From assembly GCF_900103975.1 (NCBI RefSeq), contig NZ_FNIR01000003.1:124001-188000 (forward strand): a stretch of DNA of 64,000 nucleotides. Direction: 5' to 3'. The translations under genes were made by a program, and so were the position numbers. Each line of letters opens with the position of its first letter. The first letter of the stretch is position 1. Positions 32,403 through 40,458 of this stretch are shown in pieces. This DNA comes from Klenkia soli. GTDB lineage: Bacteria > Actinomycetota > Actinomycetes > Mycobacteriales > Geodermatophilaceae. The notes under the pieces are model-generated. The model ran no database searches, was not told where the DNA came from, and was given only the letters and a program-made list of their open reading frames with translations.

Positions 32403-33647
32403 GTGGCCGGGCCGATCCGCAGGCTGCGTGGTGTGAACCCCCGTCTCCCCACCTCAGCCATCGCCGCGAGCGCGGTCGTGCTCCTGTCCCTGGGCCTGGT
32501 CGGCTGCGGCACCGACGACTCCGGCGACACCGCGTCGACGTCCTCGCCCGCGACGACGAGCTCGTCGTCGTCCTCGGCCGCGTCCTCCGGTGACGTCGCC
32601 GCCCTCGCCGAGGCCTTCGCCGCCACCCTGGCCGACGACCAGCTCGAGGCCCTGAACCAGGACTACACGTTCGCCAACGCCAGCAACTGGTCCAATTTCC
32701 CCAATGCGCTGCTCACAGGCGGCTCCGGTGGGTTCGGAGGCGGGGGATCTGGTGCCCCCGGCGGCGCCCTGCCCAGCGGTGCACTGCCCAGCGGCGGCGC
32801 CCCCGGCGGTGGGGGTGCCGGGTCGACCAGCAGCACCGGCCGGGTCGGGCTGCAGACCGACAGCCTCACCGACGCGCAGTGGACCGCGCTGGAGGACCTG
32901 CTGCGCGCGGTCACCGGCAGCGCGGCGAACGAGGGCTTCGACGAGATCATGCAGCACCTGTCCGCCGACGACTACCTCGCCGACAACGGCGGCGGGGACG
33001 ACTACGGCCGCGGCAACTACTTCATCGCCTTCCTCGGCGAGCCCAGCGACTCGGGCACCTGGGAGCTGCAGTTCGGCGGCCACCACCTGGCGGTGGCCAA
33101 CACCTACGTCGACGGTGTCCTGGGTGGTGCGACGCCGTCATTCCGCGGCATCGAGCCGCTCACGACGGTCACCGAGGACGGCGTCACGGTGCAGCCCGAG
33201 CAGCAGGAGCAGGCCGCCTTCCAGGCGCTGCTGGCCTCGCTGAGCTCGGACCAGCTGGCCACCGCACAGCTGTCGCAGACGTTCGGGGACATCCTGCTCG
33301 GTCCGGGCAACGACTGGGCCTTCCCGACGACCTCGGAGGGCGTGGCCGGCTCGGAGCTGACCGACGACCAGAAGGCGCTGCTGCTGGCCGCGATCGACAC
33401 CTACGTCGACGACGTGGACGACGCCGACGCGGCCACCATCCTGGCCGGTTACGAGAGCGAGCTCGACGACACCTACGTGTCGTTCTCCGGGAACAGCTCC
33501 GTGAGCGAGGTCGGGGACTACGTGCGCATCGACGGCCCGTCGGTGTGGATCGAGTTCTCGCTGCAGAACGGCATCGTGCTGCAGGGCGCGCACCCGCACG
33601 CGGTGTGGCGGGACAAGAAGACCGACTACGCCGGCCTGACCTCCTGA
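32403..33647 (+). CDS. DUF3500 lipoprotein (copy 2)
   Basis: A 414-residue secreted lipoprotein with lipobox LGLVGC and a Ser/Thr tract, paralogous to the gene at 9916. Conserved features shared with copy 1 are the NWSNFPNAL segment, LQFGGHHLAVANTY, GPSVWIEFS and the closing HPHAVWRDKKTDY. A Gly-rich insert with a short GALPS repeat lies at about residues 105-140. It heads a DUF3500-HupE-kinase-regulator operon. The GTG start at 32403 has no strong ribosome binding site; an in-frame downstream start is possible. Confidence 0.82.
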   Translation: MAGPIRRLRGVNPRLPTSAIAASAVVLLSLGLVGCGTDDSGDTASTSSPATTSSSSSSAASSGDVAALAEAFAATLADDQLEALNQDYTFANASNWSNFPNALLTGGSGGFGGGGSGAPGGALPSGALPSGGAPGGGGAGSTSSTGRVGLQTDSLTDAQWTALEDLLRAVTGSAANEGFDEIMQHLSADDYLADNGGGDDYGRGNYFIAFLGEPSDSGTWELQFGGHHLAVANTYVDGVLGGATPSFRGIEPLTTVTEDGVTVQPEQQEQAAFQALLASLSSDQLATAQLSQTFGDILLGPGNDWAFPTTSEGVAGSELTDDQKALLLAAIDTYVDDVDDADAATILAGYESELDDTYVSFSGNSSVSEVGDYVRIDGPSVWIEFSLQNGIVLQGAHPHAVWRDKKTDYAGLTS

Positions 33648-33648
33648 G

Positions 33649-35097
33649 ATGACGGCCACCCCGGTCCGGACCCCGCGCCGGCTCCGCCGTGGGACCCGGG
33701 CCGGGGAGATCGCCCGACGGGCGCTGGGCGCCGTCCTGCTCGCCCTCGTCGGCGTGGTGCTCACCGCCGCGCCGGCGTCGGCCCACGTGGTCCCCTCCAG
33801 CGTCCTGCAGCTGGACATCCGTGCCGACGTCGTGGACGGCGACCTGCTGCTGCCGGCCGCCGACCTGGCCACCGCCAGCGGGCTCACCCTCGTCGACGCC
33901 GACGGTGCGGGGGCGGCCCTCGACACCGCCAATGCCGACGCGGTGGCCGACTACCTCACGGACCACATCGCGGTCACCTCCGACGCCGGCGCGTGGACCG
34001 TGGACGTCGGTGACGTCACCGCCACGACCACCGAGCAGTACGGCACCGGCACCTTCCCCGCCGTCACCGCCGACCTGGTGCTCACCCCGCCCGCCGGGGC
34101 CGACGTGCACGCCTTCGACCTCGACTACGACGCCGTCGTGCACCAGGTCATCACCGCCGACGTCTACGTGATCCTGCGCAGCGACGACACCGGCGCCACC
34201 GACCCGGCCGACCTGCCCGCTTCCCTGGGCGCCGTGGCCGTGGACACCGTCACCGGCACCATCCCCACTCTGCACGTCGACCTGACCGGGAACTCCCCGA
34301 CCAGCACCACCGCCGGATTCCTGGGCATGCTGAGCCTCGGGATCTCCCACATCGCCGAGGGCACCGACCACCAGCTGTTCCTGCTCACCCTGCTCCTGCC
34401 GGCACCCCTGCTCGCCTCGGCTGGCCGGTGGCGCGGCACCGTTCCCGGCCGTCGAGCGGTGCGCCGCATCACCACCACCACGGCGGCGTTCACCGTCGGT
34501 CACTCGGTCACCCTGGCCCTCGGTGCGCTCGGGCTGCCGGTTCCCGGGCAGGCCGTGGAGGCCGCGATCGCGGTCAGCATCCTGGTCGCCGCCGCGCACG
34601 CCGTTCGGCCCGTATTCCCCGGGCGGGAGCCGCTGGTCGCCGGCCTGTTCGGCTTGGTGCACGGGCTGGCCTTCGCCGGCACCCTCACCGAGCTGGACCT
34701 CTCCGGCGGTGACCTGGTGCGCAGCCTGTTCGGGTTCAACATCGGCATCGAGCTGATGCAGCTGGCCGTCGTCGCCCTGGTCCTGCCCCCGCTGGTCGTC
34801 CTGGCGCGCACGCCGTTCTACGGGCGGTTGCGGGTGGGTGCCGCGGTGCTGACCGGGATCGCGGCCGGCGGGTGGCTGCTCGACCGTCTCGGCGTGGCCA
34901 CCCCGCTGGCCGGTGCCGCCGACCGGCTCGGACCGGTCTCGCCCTGGCTGGCGGGGATGCTGTGGGTGCTCGCCCTCGGCACCGTGCTGCACCGCGGCAC
35001 CCCGCGCAGCCACGTAGCGTTCCTGGGATGGCGGGCGGGGCGGGTCGACGGTCTGGTGGTCCCCGTCGACCCCGGGGCGTCCGCTGGTCGCAGGTGA
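33649..35097 (+). CDS. HupE/UreJ-family membrane protein (copy 2)
   Basis: A 482-residue paralogue of the gene at 8517. A signal sequence (VLLALVGVVLTAAPASAH) precedes an extracytoplasmic domain of about 190 residues, then the HupE/UreJ membrane domain with LGISHIAEGTDHQLFLLTLLL, GHSVTLALGALG, GLVHGLAFAGTL and NIGIELMQL. The start is one base after the DUF3500 stop. Metal (nickel/cobalt) uptake is the family association; in this context iron or copper is equally possible. Confidence 0.85.
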   Translation: MTATPVRTPRRLRRGTRAGEIARRALGAVLLALVGVVLTAAPASAHVVPSSVLQLDIRADVVDGDLLLPAADLATASGLTLVDADGAGAALDTANADAVADYLTDHIAVTSDAGAWTVDVGDVTATTTEQYGTGTFPAVTADLVLTPPAGADVHAFDLDYDAVVHQVITADVYVILRSDDTGATDPADLPASLGAVAVDTVTGTIPTLHVDLTGNSPTSTTAGFLGMLSLGISHIAEGTDHQLFLLTLLLPAPLLASAGRWRGTVPGRRAVRRITTTTAAFTVGHSVTLALGALGLPVPGQAVEAAIAVSILVAAAHAVRPVFPGREPLVAGLFGLVHGLAFAGTLTELDLSGGDLVRSLFGFNIGIELMQLAVVALVLPPLVVLARTPFYGRLRVGAAVLTGIAAGGWLLDRLGVATPLAGAADRLGPVSPWLAGMLWVLALGTVLHRGTPRSHVAFLGWRAGRVDGLVVPVDPGASAGRR

Positions 35098-36242
35098 CCG
35101 TGGTCGGGGCCACGGTGCTCGCGGCCGTCGCGGGCGGGCCGCCCGATGCCGGTGCCCCGCGGCCCTGGACGGTCGCCGTCGCGGCGCTGGTGGCCGGGGC
35201 CGCCCTGCTGCTGCTCCTGCGCCGCCGGCCGGTGCTGGGAGCACTCGTCGCCCAGGCGGTGTGCACCGGTGTCCAGCTCCTCGTCGGGGGGCCCACCGGT
35301 GTGGTGATCCTCGTGCTCGTCTCCCTGCTGGTGGTGGGTTTGCGCCGGCCACTGCCGGTGGCCATCGCGCTGCTGGGCCTGTGCTGCGGTGTCTACCTGG
35401 CCGGTGACGTCCTCACCGGCGGGTTCGACAGCCGGGTGCTGGCCCCGCTGGCGTTGATGGCGGCCGTGACCGCAGCCGGACTCGCGGTGGCCGGGCAACG
35501 GGCGCTCGTGCACGCCGCGATTGAACGGGCCGCAGCGGCCGAGCGGACCCGGGAGGACGAGGCGGAGCGTCGGGTTGCCGATGAGCGGCTGCGGATCGCC
35601 CGGGAGCTGCACGACGTCGTCGCCCACCACGTCGCAGTGATGGGCGTGCAGGCCGGAGCGGCCGACCAGCTCATGGACACTGACCCTGCGCAGGCGCGTG
35701 CCGCGCTGGCCCAGGTCCGCACCGCCGGACGCACGGCGCTGGGCGAGCTGGGTGCAGTCGTCGGCCTGCTGCGTAGCCGCCCGCACCCCCGTGAGGTGGA
35801 TGCCGGGGATCTCGAGGACGACCTGGCGCCGGCCGCGGCCGGCCTCGACGGCCTACCCCAGCTGCTGGACGACGTCCGCACAGCCGGTCTCCGGCTCACC
35901 GTCGTCGGTGACCCGCGCGCGGCGGCGGACGCCCTCCGCGGGACCGTGGCGGACATCGCCGCCTACCGGATCGTCCAGGAGTCCTTGACCAACGCGATGC
36001 GTCACGGCACGGGGGATGCCGAGCTTACCCTCGGCGTGACCGGGGACCAGCTCACGGTGACCACGGTGAACCCGCTGGCCGGACCGGGAACGCCACCGCA
36101 CCTGGCCGGGTCCGGCCACGGGCTGCTGGGCATGCGTGAGCGCGCAGTCCTCGCCGGCGCGGAGCTCACCACGGGCCCCACGGACGCCGGCACGTTCGCG
36201 GTACGCGCCGTGTTCGCCACCGGGTTCAGGGACTCCCGGTGA
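35094..36242 (+). CDS. NarL-type sensor histidine kinase (copy B)
   Basis: A 382-residue membrane kinase with roughly four to five N-terminal helices, a coiled linker (AAIERAAAAERTREDEAERR), HisKA_3 motif RIARELHDVVAHHVAVMGVQ and ATPase motifs IVQESLTNAMRHG and GHGLLGMRERAVL. Sequence near the His box is almost identical to copy A at 25468, pointing to duplication. GTG 35094 overlaps the HupE stop; ATG 35028 is an alternative that would overlap by 70 bases. Being in one operon with DUF3500-HupE suggests it senses the state of that system. Confidence 0.85.
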   Translation: MTVVGATVLAAVAGGPPDAGAPRPWTVAVAALVAGAALLLLLRRRPVLGALVAQAVCTGVQLLVGGPTGVVILVLVSLLVVGLRRPLPVAIALLGLCCGVYLAGDVLTGGFDSRVLAPLALMAAVTAAGLAVAGQRALVHAAIERAAAAERTREDEAERRVADERLRIARELHDVVAHHVAVMGVQAGAADQLMDTDPAQARAALAQVRTAGRTALGELGAVVGLLRSRPHPREVDAGDLEDDLAPAAAGLDGLPQLLDDVRTAGLRLTVVGDPRAAADALRGTVADIAAYRIVQESLTNAMRHGTGDAELTLGVTGDQLTVTTVNPLAGPGTPPHLAGSGHGLLGMRERAVLAGAELTTGPTDAGTFAVRAVFATGFRDSR

Positions 36243-36946
36243 GCTCGCCGATCCGCGTGCTGCTCGCCGACGACCAGCCCCTCATCCGCTCCGGGGTCGC
36301 CGCCATGCTCAGCGCCGCCCCGGACATCGTCGTCGTCGCCCAGGCCGGGAACGGCGCCGAGGCCCTCCGTCTGGCTCAGCTCCACCACCCCGACGTCGTC
36401 CTGATGGACCTGCGCATGCCGGTCCTCGACGGACTCGCCGCCACGCGTGCCATCACCGCCCAACCGTCCCTGGACCGCATCCGCATCGTCGTGCTGACCA
36501 CCTTCGAGGACGACCGCAACGTGCTGCTGGCCCTGCGGGCCGGGGCCAGCGGCTTCCTGGGCAAGGGCGCCGAACCCGCCGACCTGCTGGCCGCCGTGCG
36601 GGTGGTGGCCGCCGGTGATGCCCTGCTCTCGCCCCGGGCCACCCGTGCCCTCGTGGAGGACTACGTGCTGGCCGGGGACGGCGCCCCCGACGAGGCGGAG
36701 GTCGACGCCCGGGCGGCGTTCGGGCAGTTGACCGAGCGCGAGTTGGAGTTGGTCACGTGGGTGGCGGTGGGGTCGACCAACGCCGAGATCGCCCATGCCC
36801 TGGTCCTGTCGCCCCTGACCGTCAAGACCCACGTCAACCGCGCGATGGCCAAGGTCGGGGCGCGCGACCGCGCTCAACTGGTGGTGCTGGCCTACCGGAC
36901 GGGCCTGGTGCACCCACGCTCCCGACGACCACCAGCTCCTACCTGA
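36239..36946 (+). CDS. NarL/LuxR-type response regulator (copy B)
   Basis: A 235-residue regulator with receiver motifs LLADDQPLIRSGV, VVLMDLRMP, VVLTTFED and GFLGKGAEP, and LuxR HTH LTERELELVTWVAVGSTNAE followed by SPLTVKTHVNRAMAKV. The recognition-helix region is nearly the same as copy A (SPLTVKTHLNRAMSKL), so both could bind the same operator. Its GTG overlaps the kinase stop. Confidence 0.92.
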   Translation: MSSPIRVLLADDQPLIRSGVAAMLSAAPDIVVVAQAGNGAEALRLAQLHHPDVVLMDLRMPVLDGLAATRAITAQPSLDRIRIVVLTTFEDDRNVLLALRAGASGFLGKGAEPADLLAAVRVVAAGDALLSPRATRALVEDYVLAGDGAPDEAEVDARAAFGQLTERELELVTWVAVGSTNAEIAHALVLSPLTVKTHVNRAMAKVGARDRAQLVVLAYRTGLVHPRSRRPPAPT

Positions 36947-37020
36947 GCGACCGTGATCGGCAAGCCGTGCTGGGTCTGCACGAGGCGTCGGGACGGGCTG
37001 GGTACGACCAGGGCCGGAGA

Positions 37021-37248
37021 TCAGGGGAGGTGGACGCCGACGCTGCGGTCGCGGGGGGCGCCTACCGCCACGGTCCACCCCGAGGACGGCGCCTCGTCGC
37101 ACGTCGCGCCGAGGCACGGTGGTGTGGCACCGCGGACCTGCCACACCACGCCAGCCGGGTCGCTGCTGGCCACGCAGCACGTCCCCGCGCTCGACCGGAG
37201 CCGGTAGGAGGCGCCGACCACGATCGGCAGGTGTGCCGCGCACCCCAT
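37021..37248 (-). CDS. Possible small cysteine-rich protein
   Basis: A 75-codon frame from ATG 37248 has strongly G/C-biased third positions and reads MGCAAHLPIVVGASYRLRSS, then CCVASSDPAGVVWQ and CLGATCDEAPSSGW. Five further cysteines follow the one at residue 3. No ribosome binding site is evident and the frame may extend upstream. It is the only plausible gene in the 736-base gap 36947-37682. Confidence 0.3.
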   Translation of the reverse strand: MGCAAHLPIVVGASYRLRSSAGTCCVASSDPAGVVWQVRGATPPCLGATCDEAPSSGWTVAVGAPRDRSVGVHLP

Positions 37249-37301
37249 GATCGACGAGGGCTCGGCGGCAAGCACCGCACACCCGCTGGCAACCGAGACC
37301 G

Positions 37302-37373
37302 TGTCGAGCCGTCCCGGAGACCTCAGTAGGCACCTGGCCCGTCCACAGCGGACGCCCAGGACGTACGGGCACG
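37302..37373. repeat. 72-bp dispersed repeat, copy 1
   Basis: This 72-base segment aligns without gaps to 60561-60632 with 63 matches. It contains a small hairpin (GTCC, 5-base loop, GGAC). It lies in the intergenic region after the second two-component system. The rest of this 736-base gap holds no recognised element apart from the small frame at 37021. Confidence 0.85.
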
Positions 37374-37682
37374 TTGGACGGGATCGCCACGGTGGACAGC
37401 GGAGCCGAAACTCTCCGCGGTAGCGGATGGCACGTCCCAGTCGGAGCACGTGAACCATGTCCGTACTGCTTGCAGCTCGGAGCCGCAGTTCCCGGCACGA
37501 CGACCTGTCGCGGGACAGAGCTGATCACATCAGCGCTATCGCGATCAAAGCGACACCGGACAGGACCAGCACGACACCTGACGAGACCAGCGCATGACGC
37601 TCAGCTGCGGAGGTTGTCTGAACCGCTGGCTCGGTCATGGTGCGGCCAACCGACAGCAATGCAACACCGACGATGATGGTGA

Positions 37683-38912
37683 TCACCGCCCGGAGGTCGC
37701 AGTGATGCCGACGAAGGTGTCGGCCGGCTGCTCATCGGGGGTCCCCAGCACCCGCGGCCAACCGGCGGGGACGACGACGTCCTCCGGGCGTAGGTCCTTG
37801 ACGTCGCGGTGGCCCAGCCCGAGGACGGCGGAGTCGATGCCCGAGCGGAGGATGTCCAGCACGTTCTCCACGCCGGCCTGGCCGTTGGCGGCGAGACCCC
37901 ACAGGTAGGCGCGGCCGATCATCGCGGCCTTGGCCCCCAGCGCGAGGGCCTTGACGACGTCGGAGCCGCGGCGGATGCCGCCGTCGGTGACGATCTCGAC
38001 CTCGTGTCCGACGGCCTTGGCGATCGCCGGCAGTGCCCGGATCGGGGCGGGGGTGCCGTCGAGGTTGTTGCCGCCGTGGTTGGACACCGAGATGGCGGTG
38101 CAGCCGGCGTCGACGGCGCGGTGGGCGTCGTCGACCCGCATGACGCCCTTGAGCATGAACGGCCCGCCCCACTGCTCGCGCAGCCACGCGACGTCGTCCC
38201 AGGTCGGCAGGGGGGTGCCCATCCACTCGCCGTACGCGCCGAAGAAGGTGGGGGCGTCGCCGCCGCCGGGCGGGGCCAGGTTGGGGGTCTTGAGGTCCGG
38301 GATCTTGCCGGTCTTGGCGAACGTGTAGAGCCACTGCGGCTTGAGGGCGACCTCTGGGGCGAACTTCACGGCGGTCTTCAGGTCGATCTTCTCGGGGATG
38401 GCCGGGGAGCCCCAGTCGCGGCCGTTGGAGAACGACCAGTCCAGCGTCATGATCAGCCCGACGCAGCCCGCAGCCCGGGCGCGCTCCATCCGCTGCACGA
38501 GCACGTCGCGCGAGCCGACCCAGTACATCTGGAAGAACGTCTGCGGGCTGGCCGCGGCCACCTCCTCCACGCTCTTGGACGCGAACGAGCTCAGGCCCAT
38601 CGGGATGCCCCGGGCTGCGGTCGCGCGGGCGACGGCGACCTCGCCGTCGGGGTGCACCGCCTGCACCCCGGTCGGGGAGATCATCACCGGCATCGACAGC
38701 GGCTGGCCCATCACCGTGGTCGTCAGGTCGCGCTCGCCCTGCAGCCCGGCGACGTGCGGGGCAAAACCCAGCTCGGCGTAGGCGCGGGTGTTGTCCTCGA
38801 CGGTCAGGCCGCGCTCGGAGCCGGCGATGAGTGCCCCGTACACCGACTTCGGCAGGCGGCGCTTGGCCCGCCGCTGCGCCTCGGCGACGGTCTCGAACCA
38901 GGTGTTGGCCAT
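37683..38912 (-). CDS. mftD: Pre-mycofactocin synthase MftD
   Basis: A 409-residue FMN-dependent alpha-hydroxyacid oxidase-family enzyme that matches MftD closely along its length: ANTWFETVAEAQRRAKRRLP, GLSSFASKSVEEV, GRDWGSPAIPEKIDLKTA, MLKGVMRVDDAHRAVDAG, SNHGGNNLDGTPA and a C-terminal IGRAYLWGLAANGQAG. MftD oxidises the AHDP intermediate to the redox-active pre-mycofactocin. The ATG follows GAGGAG; a longer frame to 39104 is rejected. No other mft genes (mftA, B, C, E, F) are in this window, so it is separated from its usual cluster. A mycofactocin-type alcohol dehydrogenase lies at 47363. Confidence 0.9.
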   Translation of the reverse strand: MANTWFETVAEAQRRAKRRLPKSVYGALIAGSERGLTVEDNTRAYAELGFAPHVAGLQGERDLTTTVMGQPLSMPVMISPTGVQAVHPDGEVAVARATAARGIPMGLSSFASKSVEEVAAASPQTFFQMYWVGSRDVLVQRMERARAAGCVGLIMTLDWSFSNGRDWGSPAIPEKIDLKTAVKFAPEVALKPQWLYTFAKTGKIPDLKTPNLAPPGGGDAPTFFGAYGEWMGTPLPTWDDVAWLREQWGGPFMLKGVMRVDDAHRAVDAGCTAISVSNHGGNNLDGTPAPIRALPAIAKAVGHEVEIVTDGGIRRGSDVVKALALGAKAAMIGRAYLWGLAANGQAGVENVLDILRSGIDSAVLGLGHRDVKDLRPEDVVVPAGWPRVLGTPDEQPADTFVGITATSGR

Positions 38913-38951
38913 GCGGGTTTCTCCTCGGTGACAGGAAGCGGCCGTCGACGG

Positions 38952-38968
38952 GTGGCACTGAGTGCCAC
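38952..38968. promoter_or_regulatory. Perfect palindrome in the mftD leader
   Basis: GTGGCACTGAGTGCCAC is an 8-bp inverted repeat around one base, placed between the mftD promoter and start codon. That is a typical repressor position, for example for a TetR-type regulator such as MftR. The regulator itself is not encoded in the window. Confidence 0.6.
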
Positions 38969-38980
38969 GCTTGGCCCGCA

Positions 38981-39010
38981 GTTGTAATGCCTGCCACAGT
39001 CGTCGGTCAA
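38981..39010 (-). promoter_or_regulatory. Promoter of mftD
   Basis: On the minus strand TTGACC (39010-39005) and TACAAC (38986-38981) are separated by 18 bases, a good sigma-70-like promoter firing toward mftD about 70 bases upstream of its ATG. Confidence 0.55.
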
Positions 39011-39116
39011 GATGGTCGGTCGAAGAAAGCGTGTTCGAACATCCGCGGACTAAGCGCGGACCCAGGACGCCATCGAGCCACCTGGGCTGCTGTTTCTCGA
39101 CCACCCCGAGGGGTGT

Positions 39117-39147
39117 GTAAATCTTTCAGCCCTCTGAAAAGACTTAC
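39117..39147. promoter_or_regulatory. LacI-2 operator with long inverted repeat
   Basis: GTAAATCTTTCAG (39117-39129) and CTGAAAAGACTTAC (39134-39147) form an imperfect dyad around CCCT. The right part contains GAAAAGACTTAC, one of four related 12-base sites in this locus. It lies 64 bases before the start of the second LacI gene, consistent with autoregulation. Confidence 0.65.
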
Positions 39148-39210
39148 AGAGACGGTAAGGTCGGCGGCACCGGTCCACGGCTCCAACTCGGCAACAGGAG
39201 GCATCAGTCA

Positions 39211-40263
39211 GTGACTGACGGCCAAAGCCCACGCAAGCGTGCCCAGACTTCTCGGGCCGGCTCGAGGCGCGTGAACATTCAGGCTGTGGCCGACGGGGCG
39301 GGCGTCTCCATCGCCACCGTCTCGCGTGTCATGAGCGGCAAGGGAGGCGTCTCCGAACCGCTGGCTGAACGAGTGAGGCGGGCAGCGGCCGAGCTGGGCT
39401 ACCGCCCCAGCTTCGCAGCACAGAGTCTCGCCACCGGGGCGACCCGCATGGTGGGGATGGTCGTACCCAACCTGGCCAACCCGTACTTCTACGACGTCAT
39501 CAAGGACGTCAACGTCGCCGCGGTGGCCGACGGGTACCAGCTGGCGGTTGCCGACGCCAACGAAGACCCGCGAGCCGAGACCGAGCTGAGCGAGAGTTTC
39601 CTGCACAAGCTGGACGGCCTCCTGCTCATGTCACCGCGCATGGACGTTCCAGCGCTGAGGGCCATCGCGCAGGCCACCGACCACCTGGTGCTGCTGAACC
39701 GGGTCGTGCCAGAGGTCGGCATACCCACCATCGCCATCGACTCCATGTCGGGGATGCTCGAACTCTGCGGACACCTGCACGCCCTGGGCCATCGACGAGC
39801 GGTCTACCTGGGCGGACCGGAGCACTCGTGGTCGAACACCGAACGGCTGCGAGGCATACGGCAAGCGGGATCCTTCGGGCTCGACGTGGCCGAGGTCAGC
39901 GCTGGGGGAACGATCGCAGCGGGCTACGACGGCGCGGAGAAGGCCTGGTCCACCCGACCGACCGCGATCATCTGCCACAACGACCTGGTGGCGTTCGGTG
40001 CCCTCACGCGGTTGCAGGAGCTGGGTGTTCGGGTGCCCGAGGACGTCTCGTTGACGGGGTTCGACGACATCCCCTTCGCCAGCTACGGGTCGCCAGCGCT
40101 GACCACCGTCGCCGGCCAGTCCGGTGTGGGCGCGGCGGCGTGGGGCTTGATGAAGCGTCTGTTGGCAGGGCATCCGCAGAACGAGATCAGCCTGGTCCCG
40201 GCCCATGTCGTCGTCCGGGGGTCCAGTGCCGCCCCGAGAGCAGAGCTGGTCGCGGCTGAGTAA
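39211..40263 (+). CDS. LacI-family transcriptional regulator (catabolic locus 2)
   Basis: A 350-residue LacI/GalR protein with HTH NIQAVADGAGVSIATVSRVM, hinge QSLATGATRM, and an effector domain (MVVPNLANPYFYDVIKDV, IICHNDLVAFGALTRL, TGFDDIPFASYGSPALTTV). The GTG at 39211 follows ACAGGAGG. It is divergent from mftD and precedes the ABC importer. Operator-like 12-mers occur before its own gene, the importer, the DUF993 gene and the dehydrogenase operon, so it probably controls the whole 39-57 kb locus. Confidence 0.9.
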   Translation: MTDGQSPRKRAQTSRAGSRRVNIQAVADGAGVSIATVSRVMSGKGGVSEPLAERVRRAAAELGYRPSFAAQSLATGATRMVGMVVPNLANPYFYDVIKDVNVAAVADGYQLAVADANEDPRAETELSESFLHKLDGLLLMSPRMDVPALRAIAQATDHLVLLNRVVPEVGIPTIAIDSMSGMLELCGHLHALGHRRAVYLGGPEHSWSNTERLRGIRQAGSFGLDVAEVSAGGTIAAGYDGAEKAWSTRPTAIICHNDLVAFGALTRLQELGVRVPEDVSLTGFDDIPFASYGSPALTTVAGQSGVGAAAWGLMKRLLAGHPQNEISLVPAHVVVRGSSAAPRAELVAAE

Positions 40264-40319
40264 CGCTTTCACCCGCCAGTAGACCGATCCGGTGCCCGCT
40301 GCAAGACCGTAAACCCCAG

Positions 40320-40331
40320 GTCCGTACGGAC
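40320..40331. other. 12-bp perfect palindrome
   Basis: GTCCGTACGGAC lies between the LacI stop and the -35 box of the importer promoter. It may be a second operator or part of a weak LacI-gene terminator; its role is unknown. Confidence 0.35.
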
Positions 40332-40354
40332 TTGCGCGACCTCCCTCTGATGCC

Positions 40355-40392
40355 TTGACATGTGAACTGGCCCACTGTTAGAAAACGCTTAC
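40355..40392 (+). promoter_or_regulatory. Promoter and operator of the second ABC importer
   Basis: TTGACA at 40355-40360 and TAGAAA at 40379-40384 form a good promoter with an 18-base spacer. The 12-base site GAAAACGCTTAC (40381-40392) overlaps the -10 box, the expected position for repression by the adjacent LacI protein. Confidence 0.7.
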
Positions 40393-40458
40393 CGATGCCG
40401 CAGGGGTGTTGGAGGCGCGCGACGTGTCCTGGCGTCGCGACACAGACAGGTGGGATCG

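Noticed and set aside
33184-35352. 722-codon minus-strand open frame opposite DUF3500-HupE
   Set aside because: Low-complexity Gly/Arg/Asp sequence typical of antisense frames in GC-rich genes; the plus-strand genes are clearly real.
40256-40272. GTAACGCTTTC at the end of the LacI gene as another LacI-2 operator
   Set aside because: It is one base shorter than the other sites and lies over a stop codon, so it was not counted.
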